Shown here: in pieces, positions 1 through 6,032 of the stretch
Position numbering within the stretch: the first letter of the stretch is position 1
Layout: every line of letters starts with the position of its first letter
Assembly: GCA_012512705.1 (NCBI GenBank)
Contig: JAAZDR010000193.1
Span: forward strand, 1-6,315
Source of the DNA: Bacillota bacterium
GTDB taxonomy: Bacteria > Bacillota > Dethiobacteria > DTU022 > JAAZDR01
DNA length: 6,315 nucleotides
Direction of reading: 5' to 3'
Notes under the pieces: generated by a model
Told to the model about the DNA's origin: nothing
The model's input: only the letters and a program-made list of their open reading frames with translations
The model's database searches: none
Translations under genes and position numbers: made by a program

Positions 1-31
1 CTGCAGGCGTTGTTCAAGAAGTATTTTTGAA

Positions 32-670
32 CTATAAAAGGCGTATAATTAACTGCTGCTGTAACTCTCCAAAAACTGTCTTTGTATCTCTACCTTTCAT
101 AATCAAAATTGCCCCTGGCTTCGGAGTGCCGGTGCCGTCAGTTAACCCGATCAGAAAAGGGATTTGCATTGCCTGCGCCATCTCTGCTGCCGTGAAGAGG
201 ACACTGCTGCCACCGGTGCCCCTTGGCAGGGCACTGAGTATAAGCACGGCATCTTCAGGCTTGCCGTGGATGATTAGCCCCGGCCCTCCCGGGGCAGCGG
301 CGAGACCTAGCCCTTCCGGAAGTTCTTCTGGCTCACCGTTTGCCGAAGCAGGAATACCTGACGCGCCTCCGATGATTCCTCCACTTGGCCCCGCGGCGCC
401 GGTGACGGTAACTGTTGCTCCGGCAGCGATAATCCCGCGTGGAAGAGCTGACGCTAAGCTGCAGGCCAGTTCATAGTCGAGCTGGCGGGGATCGGATAGG
501 GCAGCAGCAGAGAATTTTAAGGGATCGAGCATGGAGATAAGCTTTTCAAGCACAGAGCTCCGTGCCAGATCCCTGTTTTTAGTGATCCCTATTACCGCCA
601 GCGGATAACCTGCTTTCGTTATCCAGCCGCAGGCAAAGGCATATAGCTGTCGCTTATTTTTCCAGATCAT
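32..670 (-). CDS. Unrecognised 212-aa Gly/Ala/Pro-rich protein, last gene of five-gene operon
   Basis: I do not recognise this family. The ATG at 670-668 is preceded by GGGAG nine bases upstream, and the stop is TAG. The N-terminal third (residues 1-75) is mixed alpha/beta with two cysteines (C14, C70). The central part (about 78-135) is extremely rich in Gly, Ala and Pro, with turns such as GAAGPSGG and AAPGGPG. The C-terminal part (about 130-195) alternates short hydrophobic strands with glycine turns (PGLIIHG, LPRGTGGSS, IGLTDGTGTPKPGAILI), which would suit a nucleotide- or cofactor-binding alpha/beta fold; that is inference. No signal peptide or membrane segment is evident. It lies 31 bases after the molybdopterin-binding-domain gene and is probably co-transcribed with it. 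It is noticeably more GC-rich than the flanking spacers. The reading frame is convincing because of the ribosome binding site, operon position and coding composition. Confidence 0.8.
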   Translation of the reverse strand: MIWKNKRQLYAFACGWITKAGYPLAVIGITKNRDLARSSVLEKLISMLDPLKFSAAALSDPRQLDYELACSLASALPRGIIAAGATVTVTGAAGPSGGIIGGASGIPASANGEPEELPEGLGLAAAPGGPGLIIHGKPEDAVLILSALPRGTGGSSVLFTAAEMAQAMQIPFLIGLTDGTGTPKPGAILIMKGRDTKTVFGELQQQLIIRLL

Positions 671-701
671 TAATCAGAACTCCCGAGAAAAATAAATGGA
701 A

Positions 702-1220
702 TTAAAATTGGGGGTATTGTTTTTTTACTGCTTCAGCAACGCGGAGAGCAATTTCCTTGTAATCCCCACCCGCAGCAGCAGCTTTAAGTGCAGCTTCTGC
801 ACCGGCAAGCGCCTCTGTATATGGTCCTGGCAGTCCCACGATGAGGGTTGCTCCGCGGCTGGCGGCCACAATCTTTGTCCATAGATGGCCGTTGTAACCG
901 TAGATATCGATCTCTTCCATCTTTCCAGCAAAAAGTTCGGCAAGCGTGGCTGCAGTAAAGTCGGGGGCAAGGCCGGGAACGTATTTTCTGCCGCCGCCGG
1001 TGCCTCCGATTGTAAACAAAAGATCGGGCTGATCACTTAAAGCCGCCTTTAAAGCGGCTTTAAGACTTTCTCTTTCATCAACTACCGGCGGCAGGCGCAG
1101 CACCTCACAGCAGGGAAATTCTTTGATCACAAGCTCGATGATCCCCGGGCTATTCGTATCTACTACGGTTCCGTCGGCGATTTCGCTGCCAGTGGGCAGG
1201 ATCTTGACACGTTTAAGCAT
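702..1220 (-). CDS. Molybdopterin-binding (MoaB/MogA/MoeA/CinA-like) domain protein
   Basis: This 172-aa protein has the layout of the MoCF_biosynth (molybdopterin-binding) fold: a first strand leading to TGSEI (residues 10-14), then DTNSP (21-25), a proposed glycine-rich phosphate/pterin loop IGGTGGG (71-77) and the late LIVGLPGP segment (126-133), which matches the G-L-P-G turn of MoeA/CinA relatives. It is close to the size of a free-standing MoaB/MogA protein and lacks the extra MoeA domains. Family members adenylylate or bind molybdopterin, or, in CinA, act on other nucleotides. The usual MoaB segment after the glycine loop is replaced here by a region containing EEIDIYGYNG (102-111), so a standard role in molybdenum cofactor synthesis should not be assumed. 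The ATG at 1220-1218 has a GGGGGAG ribosome binding site about nine bases upstream that overlaps the end of the preceding gene, only 6 bases away, so translational coupling is likely. The domain call is firm; the role is unknown. Confidence 0.85.
   Translation of the reverse strand: MLKRVKILPTGSEIADGTVVDTNSPGIIELVIKEFPCCEVLRLPPVVDERESLKAALKAALSDQPDLLFTIGGTGGGRKYVPGLAPDFTAATLAELFAGKMEEIDIYGYNGHLWTKIVAASRGATLIVGLPGPYTEALAGAEAALKAAAAGGDYKEIALRVAEAVKKQYPQF
1036..1064. repeat. Perfect 11-bp inverted repeat inside the molybdopterin-domain gene
   Basis: The arms CTTAAAGCCGC (1036-1046) and GCGGCTTTAAG (1054-1064) are exact reverse complements around a 7-base loop. On the coding (minus) strand the element encodes most of the repeated peptide LKAALKAAL, so the palindrome may simply follow from a duplicated Lys-Ala-Ala-Leu helix. 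It could still form an mRNA hairpin about one third into the gene. No U-tract follows it on the minus strand, so it is not a terminator. Confidence 0.6.
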
Positions 1221-1226
1221 ATTCTT

Positions 1227-1601
1227 CTACTCCCCCTGCTCCGGTTTTAGCCACCTCTCCCGTCCGCAGACAACTGGCTCCTGGGCCCGCCGGCGGGCCT
1301 GCTCAATATCTACTTCTATAGAGCGCTCGGAACTGGCAATTTCTACGACGTTGCTGGCAGTGATCCCTTCTACAAAAGAGATTGCTTTTACTACTCCATC
1401 AGCTTTCTGAAGTAGAGCTTCGCCATCGAGCCCGTAGACATCCATCTCTACTTTGTCACCGGTAACGCCGATTAAGCGGACTGGGCGTTTAAAAACCTCC
1501 TGTAATTTTGCCTCCAGTTCCGGGGGACGCAGACCCTTGACCTTAATACCGGTAATCTTGAGCATCGACTTGTCACTGTAAACAATTACTTTTTCATCCA
1601 T
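1227..1601 (-). CDS. Unrecognised 124-aa protein, third gene of the operon
   Basis: I do not recognise this small soluble protein. The ATG at 1601-1599 is preceded by a weak AGGA about 11 bases upstream, weaker than the sites of its neighbours, and the stop is TAG. The sequence suggests an alternating beta/alpha domain: strand (ITGIKVKGL, 16-24), helix (PPELEAKLQEVF), strands (RLIGVTGDKVEMDVYG, 42-57), helix (EALLQKADGVVKAISFV) and a last strand (VVEI). A basic tail follows (QARRRAQEPVVCGRERW) with the only cysteine, C112. No transmembrane segment is seen. The piece EMDVYGLDG (52-60) resembles EIDIYGYNG in the next gene's product. It begins 39 bases after the 341-aa gene and ends 6 bases before the molybdopterin-domain gene, so it is very likely co-expressed and may be a partner subunit of one of them (inference). 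Confidence 0.8.
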   Translation of the reverse strand: MDEKVIVYSDKSMLKITGIKVKGLRPPELEAKLQEVFKRPVRLIGVTGDKVEMDVYGLDGEALLQKADGVVKAISFVEGITASNVVEIASSERSIEVDIEQARRRAQEPVVCGRERWLKPEQGE

Positions 1602-1640
1602 ATCTATAATATTCCTGACAGATTCGAAAATATGTGCAGT

Positions 1641-2666
1641 TTAAACTTCAATGGTTATCACTTTGCTAATTTCATCTGCCTTGACAAGACGGGCCTGTTC
1701 GATTCCCGGAATAATTTCATCCGCTTTTTCAATAACCTGCTCCTTGGTCAGCTTAGGAGAAGGTGTATTGCGCAGGACATCAGGGTCAACATTAATTGCT
1801 TTCAGTTCTTTCTTTGCTTCTACAGTGATATTATCCCAGATAATAGTATACCCTAAGGCATGTGCCACAAGGAGAACAGCAGGGGCACTGGAAATTTCAC
1901 GCGCCGGAACCATCCCCGCCTCCAGTGCTTCAATAATATATGCAGCCAGAACTTTTTTCGGAGCAACCATAATCGGCAAATGCGCTTTCAATTTCGGCGC
2001 GTGCTCGCCCGAACGGTGAATAGTGTCCCCGGGATTGCAGCGCAGACGCGGTTGGGAGCGGCTAAAATTCTCGGTTACCACATGGGCGAGTGCCGCAGAA
2101 ACAACTCCGCCGCACAGACCTAAGAGCACCTCCCGTCCCTGGATCAGCTCCAGCTGGCCCATAATCGGTATGAGCATCTCTTCCATTGTCACTGAGTTCA
2201 TTACTTCCGTCCCCGAGTTGTTATTCACGGCACGCCCGGTCATAACGGCGTTGTGCAGGGGAATCAGTTTTTCTGCTTCATCAGGGCCGCACATCAGCTC
2301 TTTCTCAGGGCATTTATCAAAAATTTGGCGCAGGTGTGGTTCAAAGTCAAGCATCTCTTCCGTAACTTTACGAGGCTTACAGTAGAGAAAACCGAATTCC
2401 GGGTGGATCTTACCGTAATCGCCCGCAGCAAAGGCTTTGGGTGCACCTCTTACGAGCAAACCGTCACTGCTTGTTGTTACGGCGTCGAGGTTAAAAAAAT
2501 TGATCGCTATCGGTTCTTTTACCTCGGCAGCAATTTTTTCTGCTGCTGCCTTGGCATCGAGTCCGGCTTTTTCAACATCTTTTATGTCTACAAGGGCTAA
2601 ATGTATAGGCAAGCCCGTCTTTACTCCTGTTCCTTTTGGCATTAATCTGAATTTTAATTTCGCCAT
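1641..2666 (-). CDS. Unrecognised 341-aa protein, largest product of the operon
   Basis: This is the longest gene of the operon, with the ATG at 2666-2664 seven to eight bases after a strong GGAGGAGGG ribosome binding site. I cannot assign it to a family. It appears cytoplasmic, with no signal peptide or membrane helix. The region 85-130 holds three cysteines (C96 in LYCKPRK, C119 and C126 in KCPEKELMCGPDE). It is followed by a polar, conserved-looking stretch, HNAVMTGRAVNNNSGTE (138-154), a glycine-rich LLGLCGGVVSAALAH (181-195) and LRCNPGDTIHRSGEHAPK (208-225), which is rich in potential ligands (C210, D214, H217, H222). The C-terminal third is helical (VLAAYIIEALEAG; APAVLLVAHALGYTIIWDN) and ends with a short strand, VITIEV. 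The Cys/His clusters suggest a metal or cofactor site, but this is inference only. It lies 30 bases after the 126-aa gene and 39 before the 124-aa gene. Confidence 0.85.
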   Translation of the reverse strand: MAKLKFRLMPKGTGVKTGLPIHLALVDIKDVEKAGLDAKAAAEKIAAEVKEPIAINFFNLDAVTTSSDGLLVRGAPKAFAAGDYGKIHPEFGFLYCKPRKVTEEMLDFEPHLRQIFDKCPEKELMCGPDEAEKLIPLHNAVMTGRAVNNNSGTEVMNSVTMEEMLIPIMGQLELIQGREVLLGLCGGVVSAALAHVVTENFSRSQPRLRCNPGDTIHRSGEHAPKLKAHLPIMVAPKKVLAAYIIEALEAGMVPAREISSAPAVLLVAHALGYTIIWDNITVEAKKELKAINVDPDVLRNTPSPKLTKEQVIEKADEIIPGIEQARLVKADEISKVITIEV

Positions 2667-2696
2667 TCGCTATTCCCTCCTCCAAAAATAGTTTCT

Positions 2697-3077
2697 TTAG
2701 TGATCACCCAGTGGGGGTCGACGGTCTTCAACTTCTTTGAAGCCTTCAAGTTCTATATCTTCTGTCGGGTGAATAATATTAATGCTTTCCACAATTGCTT
2801 TCACCGGCTTCCCGCTGGCATCGTAGCCTTTAATAATTATTGAGTGCATTGTTTCCGGTACGCGGGGGACAATCACCAGCTCCAGCTTATCTATATCTTT
2901 TTGCGAAGCTAGATCTGCAACAGCGACCTGGATTCTTCCGGTGCGCAGCGTTTGAAATTTGCCGCTCTTTAAGCTTTCTAGTCCGCGTATAATTACACTT
3001 TTTGCTGGTGAAAAGTTCATTACCGTTTGTTTTATCTTTAAGATAAATTCCGGTAGTGCGGTATGCATTAGCCGCAT
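2697..3077 (-). CDS. Unrecognised 126-aa protein, first gene of the operon
   Basis: The start is the ATG at 3077-3075, eight to nine bases after a strong AAGGAGG; a second ATG three codons later is less well spaced. The stop is TAA. I do not recognise the family. The N-terminal 45 residues look helical and basic. From about residue 47 onward it alternates predicted beta strands (GRIQVAVADL, LELVIVPRV, HSIIIKGYD, KAIVESINII), ending in an acidic then Pro-rich tail (EVEDRRPPLGDH). It contains no cysteine and no membrane segment, so a structural or binding-subunit role is more likely than redox chemistry (inference). As the promoter-proximal gene of a five-gene unit it follows the divergent spacer directly, and is separated by 30 bases from the 341-aa gene. 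Confidence 0.8.
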   Translation of the reverse strand: MRLMHTALPEFILKIKQTVMNFSPAKSVIIRGLESLKSGKFQTLRTGRIQVAVADLASQKDIDKLELVIVPRVPETMHSIIIKGYDASGKPVKAIVESINIIHPTEDIELEGFKEVEDRRPPLGDH

Positions 3078-3353
3078 AAGAAAATACCTCCTTTTTTTGG
3101 GTTAAATACTCTAAAAACAGCCCTGTCTTACATACATCTTATTTATCTATATATAATTTAGACAAACGTTTCTTTTTCTCCTTCTAAAATAAATTTAATT
3201 GGATTTATTTAAGATGTTCTGCCCCCAAAATTTTTGGCTAAGTTTATAATTATTGGAAAACAAGACAGCGTTTTTAATGTTATAGTCGGTTTAACAAAGG
3301 CAGGTTATCTTAATGTGAATGTAGTATATAAGCTTGAAAGGGGGCGGTAGAGT
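3078..3353. promoter_or_regulatory. AT-rich divergent intergenic region
   Basis: These 276 bases separate the minus-strand operon from the plus-strand sigma/anti-sigma pair and must carry promoters for both. I see no gene, tRNA or recognisable riboswitch. Strong ribosome binding sites lie at both ends: AAAGGAGG for the minus-strand operon, and GAAAGGGGG (3336-3344) before the GTG of the sigma gene. A small near-palindrome, CCAAAA-T-TTTTGG (3225-3237), could be an operator or chance in AT-rich DNA. No convincing ECF-type promoter (GAAAC with a correctly spaced CGT) could be identified. Confidence 0.7.
3136..3165 (-). promoter_or_regulatory. Candidate housekeeping promoter for the five-gene operon
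   Basis: On the minus strand TTGTCT (3165-3160) is separated by 18 bases from TAAGAT (3141-3136), each matching four of six bases of the sigma-A consensus, about 60 bases upstream of the first gene's start. The match is moderate and the surrounding DNA is AT-rich, so chance is a real possibility. Confidence 0.3.
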
Positions 3354-4001
3354 GTGGATAAAGAAACGCTTTTAAAACTTGTAAGGGAAAATGATTTGCA
3401 AGCCAAACATCTCTTATTTAAAGAGTTTTACCGCAGGGTATTCGCTACCGCCTTTTATATAACTAGGGACAGGAACGCTGCAGAGGATCTGACGCAGGAG
3501 GCGTTTATCAAGGCTTTTAAGAGCCTTCATACCATGAAAAAACCGGAAAAATTCGGCGCCTGGATCGCCTCAATTGTTTCCAACCTCGCTCGCGATTATT
3601 TGGCACGAGAAAACCGTTTCAGTCCTACTGCAGATTTCCAGCACTTGAGTATGGGCGAAGAGAACGCGGACCAGGCCAGCAGTACGGAAGAGCTGGTTCT
3701 GCGGCGCGAGAAGCAGGAGGCGGTGCGGGCGCTCCTGGAGAAGCTGCCGGCTGAGCAGCGGCAGGTAATTATTTTACGCTACTACTACGATCTTTCTATG
3801 GAGGAGATAGCTGAAAACCTCCAAGTCAGCACTGGCACTGTAAAATCACGTTTGCACCGGGCGAAGAAAAAAATTGCAGCCCTTTGGGAACCAAAAGACG
3901 ACTTTAATCGTCATCTAGATAAAGGAAAAATAAAAGGGCGGCTTAAAAAACAGCTTTTGGAAAAGGAGGGGATGAGTGATGTCTATCATGAACCGCAATG
4001 A
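3354..4001 (+). CDS. ECF-family RNA polymerase sigma factor (sigma-70 family)
   Basis: This 215-aa protein has the two-domain ECF layout. Region 2 spans about residues 21-87, with the core-binding and -10-recognition helices visible in DRNAAEDLTQEAFIKAFKSL and the following WIASIVSNLARDYL. A short acidic linker (about 90-118) leads to region 4 (about 122-176), with LPAEQRQVIILRYYYDLSMEEIA and the helix-turn-helix VSTGTVKSRLHRAKKKI that reads the -35 element. It carries a charged 35-residue C-terminal extension (FNRHLDKGKIKGRLKKQ and beyond) past region 4. The start is GTG at 3354 with GAAAGGGGG about nine bases upstream. Its 3' end overlaps the anti-sigma gene, and the two are expected to be translationally coupled. 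Such factors are usually held inactive by the partner and often activate their own operon, but I could not locate an autoregulatory promoter. The target regulon is unknown. Confidence 0.95.
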   Translation: MDKETLLKLVRENDLQAKHLLFKEFYRRVFATAFYITRDRNAAEDLTQEAFIKAFKSLHTMKKPEKFGAWIASIVSNLARDYLARENRFSPTADFQHLSMGEENADQASSTEELVLRREKQEAVRALLEKLPAEQRQVIILRYYYDLSMEEIAENLQVSTGTVKSRLHRAKKKIAALWEPKDDFNRHLDKGKIKGRLKKQLLEKEGMSDVYHEPQ

Positions 4002-4980
4002 TGGAGGTAATAACGGGAATGAATTTATGCAGCATGAGGAAATGAATTCCCGTGAAATTGACGAGCTTATTAAAGAAGCCATATCTGCGGAGATAGATAA
4101 GATAACACCTCCCCCTCCGGAGAGGGTGTGGGCAAAGATTGCCGCGGAACTTCAGGGTGAAACAGCTGACGCGGAAAAGCTGCGAGAGAAAGAGAAGGCA
4201 AAGTTTATAGCTAGTTGGCGCAATAGGCAATGGGCAAAGTTTGTCTTAGTTGCTGCTGCTTTTTTCTTAGTGTTCGGACTCTATTCCCTTCTGCCCCGCG
4301 GACCAAACGGCCAACAGTTTAGCTCTGGCCGCGTAGCTGAGGAATCTGGTTCCGCTAACGCTGATTCAGCCCTGTGGCTTCCAGGGGTAATGAGCGAAAG
4401 CAAGGAGGAGGCAGAAAGTTTGCCTGCAGAAGATAGTATTCTTGCCGAGTTCCACGATATGGATGAAGGAAGAAGGACAGACACAGGTATTCTTGAGGGT
4501 GAGATTGCCAGTATTGATGCTGACGCTCTCGCCGTCTTCTCCCTGCTTCCCTGGATTGAGACGGCGGATTATAAGCTTTTTCCTCTAGATGAGGCGCAGC
4601 GGTTGATTGATTTTGATCTTCCACATCCCCGTTATCTCCCGGATGGCTTTATCCTTGAGGGTGTTTTTTTAGACGGCTACGTAAGAGATGAAAGTAAGGA
4701 CGAAGCATATCTTCTTTTTAGCGATGCCTACGGCAAAAAGTTGATAATCGGGCGCATTGAGACACCAGGCACCGCTGGCGATCTTCTCTTGGAAAAGCTG
4801 CAAGAATGTGAGGGCATCCCTGAGCAGCGGGAACTTGGGGCGGGAATCGATGCCCTTCTCCTCCGCTTTAATGAAGAAAGCAGTGTTTTAGCCTGGGAAG
4901 AAGAAGATTTTTTGTATACGGTTTTGGGTACCACTATAATCGAGGAGCTTTTGAAGATATCCCAATCACTAAGAAACTAA
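3979..4980 (+). CDS. Membrane-anchored anti-sigma factor with DUF4367-like extracytoplasmic domain
   Basis: Predicted partner of the preceding sigma factor. I chose ATG 3979 (333 aa), nine bases after AGGAGG (3964-3969); GTG 3976, one codon upstream, is an equally possible start. Both overlap the sigma gene by over 20 bases. The cytoplasmic N-terminus (about 1-80) contains a helix REIDELIKEAISAEIDKI, then a PPPPERVWAKIAAEL motif typical of sigma-binding regions in clostridial anti-sigma factors. One transmembrane helix follows at about 86-105 (FVLVAAAFFLVFGLYSLL). The outer part starts with a low-complexity Ser/Glu-rich stalk and ends in a domain (about 198-333) with DEAQRLIDFDLPHPRYLPDG and a final ILAWEEEDFLYTVLG/ISQSL pattern, resembling DUF4367. 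It would bind the sigma factor at rest and release it on an envelope or extracellular signal; the signal is unknown. No zinc-binding HxxxCxxC motif is present, so this is not a ZAS-type anti-sigma factor. Confidence 0.88.
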   Translation: MSIMNRNDGGNNGNEFMQHEEMNSREIDELIKEAISAEIDKITPPPPERVWAKIAAELQGETADAEKLREKEKAKFIASWRNRQWAKFVLVAAAFFLVFGLYSLLPRGPNGQQFSSGRVAEESGSANADSALWLPGVMSESKEEAESLPAEDSILAEFHDMDEGRRTDTGILEGEIASIDADALAVFSLLPWIETADYKLFPLDEAQRLIDFDLPHPRYLPDGFILEGVFLDGYVRDESKDEAYLLFSDAYGKKLIIGRIETPGTAGDLLLEKLQECEGIPEQRELGAGIDALLLRFNEESSVLAWEEEDFLYTVLGTTIIEELLKISQSLRN

Positions 4981-5028
4981 AAATTTTTCTAGCCCTTAGC
5001 TTACGATAACTTTATGTTTAAAGTTTTG

Positions 5029-5080
5029 AATCCGCTGATGCTTCAAAAAATAAGCGTTAGCGGATTTCCGTTTTTGTTTT
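5029..5080 (+). terminator. Intrinsic terminator after the sigma/anti-sigma operon
   Basis: The arms AATCCGCTGATGCTT (5029-5043) and AAGCGTTAGCGGATT (5052-5066) pair over 15 positions, two of them G-U, around an 8-base A-rich loop. The T-rich stretch TTTTTGTTTT (5071-5080) follows after a four-base gap. It lies 48 bases beyond the anti-sigma stop and would separate that operon from the downstream hydrolase gene. Confidence 0.85.
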
Positions 5081-5091
5081 GCTCAACTTTG

Positions 5092-5100
5092 TGTTAGAAT
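5092..5100 (+). promoter_or_regulatory. Candidate extended -10 promoter of the FAH-family gene
   Basis: TGTTAGAAT fits the extended -10 pattern TGnTATAAT with one mismatch in the hexamer (TAGAAT). No good -35 is present; the expected position falls in the T-tract of the upstream terminator. Transcription would begin near 5107, leaving a leader of about 40 bases before the ribosome binding site and ATG. Confidence 0.45.
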
Positions 5101-5145
5101 AAGCTATTGAAACATATGGTACTACTTTGTGAAAGGGTGGAATTA

Positions 5146-5919
5146 ATGAAAATAGTTCGCTTCTTAGCAGGGAACAAGGCAAGCTATGGTTTAATGGAAG
5201 GGGGGAGCATTAAAGAGGTAGAGGGAAAATTCGCTTCCTTCATTGAACAGCCACCGCAAACAACAGGGCGTAGTTTTTCTTTGGAGGAGGTAAAGCTCCT
5301 TGCTCCCTGCACTCCATCAAAGGTAATCTGTATCGGACTGAATTATAAGAAGCATGCCGAAGAAATGAACCTTTCTCTGCCAGAGACACCGGTTATCTTT
5401 ATGAAACCTTCCACTTCCGTGCTCGGTCCTGGTAAAGAAATTTTACTGCCGCCACAGAGCAGGCGTGTTGACTACGAGGCAGAGCTCGGTGTGGTAATCG
5501 GCCGTCCAGCTTATTCCGTCAGCCGGGAGCAGGCACTCGACTATGTTCTCGGTTATACCTGCAGCAACGACGTTACTGCACGGGACTTACAGTCCCCTGA
5601 CGAACAATGGACGTATTCTAAAGGCTTTGATACCTTTGCCCCCCTTGGGCCGGTGATTGAAACAGAAATCGAGGATCCAAACAAGCTGGAAATAAGAGGG
5701 TATCTAAACGGGAAAATCGTTCAGGAATCAAATACAGAAGACATGATTTTCGATGCTCCATATTTAATTGAGTATATTACTGCTTGTATGACTCTCCTGC
5801 CCGGGGACGTTATTATAACTGGAACACCGTCCGGTGTCGGTCCACTTAGTGACGGGGATACGATTACAATCGAGATTGAAGGTGTCGGGCAGCTCACGAA
5901 TAAGGTGAGGAGGAGATAA
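5146..5919 (+). CDS. Fumarylacetoacetate hydrolase (FAH) superfamily protein
   Basis: Metal-dependent hydrolase/decarboxylase/tautomerase acting on 2-oxo acids with a nearby carbonyl. The start is ATG 5146 (257 aa), five bases after AAGGGTGG; the frame stays open to a TTG at 5107 but lacks a ribosome binding site there. Recognisable family blocks are CIGLNYKKHAEEMN (62-75), PVIFMKPSTSVLGPG (82-96), VDYEAELGVVIG (108-119), CSNDVTARDLQ (139-149), QWTYSKGFDTFAPLGP (154-169), and LLPGDVIITGTPSGVG (217-232). The expected divalent-metal ligands are E111, E113 and D142, and K159 lies in the conserved active-site segment. Length and block order match bacterial COG0179 enzymes, which include acylpyruvases, fumarylpyruvate hydrolases, oxaloacetate tautomerases/decarboxylases and 5-carboxymethyl-2-oxo-hex-3-ene-1,7-dioate decarboxylases. 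The substrate cannot be assigned from sequence alone. It is flanked by terminators on both sides, so it is probably transcribed alone, with no aromatic-degradation gene visible beside it. Confidence 0.93.
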   Translation: MKIVRFLAGNKASYGLMEGGSIKEVEGKFASFIEQPPQTTGRSFSLEEVKLLAPCTPSKVICIGLNYKKHAEEMNLSLPETPVIFMKPSTSVLGPGKEILLPPQSRRVDYEAELGVVIGRPAYSVSREQALDYVLGYTCSNDVTARDLQSPDEQWTYSKGFDTFAPLGPVIETEIEDPNKLEIRGYLNGKIVQESNTEDMIFDAPYLIEYITACMTLLPGDVIITGTPSGVGPLSDGDTITIEIEGVGQLTNKVRRR

Positions 5920-5929
5920 TTTTTTAAAA

Positions 5930-5971
5930 CCAAATACTCCTATTGTTTACTAATACAATAGGAGTATTTGG
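5930..5971. terminator. Perfect 17-bp hairpin between convergent genes (probable bidirectional terminator)
   Basis: CCAAATACTCCTATTGT (5930-5946) and its exact reverse complement (5955-5971) enclose an 8-base loop, TTACTAAT. It starts 11 bases after the FAH-gene stop and lies about 60 bases beyond the stop of the convergent regulator. On the minus strand the stem is followed by TTTT and AT-rich sequence; on the plus strand by AT-rich sequence without a clean T-run. The position and perfect pairing support termination in both directions, though the U-tracts are poor. Confidence 0.75.
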
Positions 5972-6032
5972 ATAAATTATTAATTATTATTGTAGCAATA
6001 AATTCGCTAAAAATTTTTGCCGATACTTTACT

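Noticed and set aside
12..32. Short inverted repeat GTTCAA/TTGAAC at the end of the operon, considered as a terminator.
   Set aside because: Only six base pairs with a nine-base loop, overlapping the stop codon, and no T-run follows on the minus strand.
27..476. Long plus-strand open frames opposite the minus-strand operon (for example 27-476, 1651-2019, 2023-2385).
   Set aside because: They lie antisense to genes with strong ribosome binding sites and have Ser/Pro/Arg-rich shadow composition and no plausible translation starts.
32..3077. Assignment of the operon to D-proline reductase (prd) or glycine reductase (grd) genes.
   Set aside because: The recalled PrdA/GrdE sequence blocks are absent, no in-frame TGA selenocysteine site was found in any of the five genes, and sizes do not match.
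3106..3130. Small hairpin ACAG/CTGT in the divergent spacer.
   Set aside because: Only four base pairs, expected by chance.
3241..3353. TATAGT (3281-3286) and TATATA (3325-3330) as -10 boxes for the sigma gene, and GGAAAAC as an ECF -35.
   Set aside because: No matching -35 at 16-18 bases for either box, and no CGT at the ECF spacing after GGAAAAC.
5107..5145. N-terminal extension of the FAH protein from TTG 5107 or ATG 5116.
   Set aside because: No ribosome binding site before either codon; the extra residues are not part of the family, while ATG 5146 has a good site.
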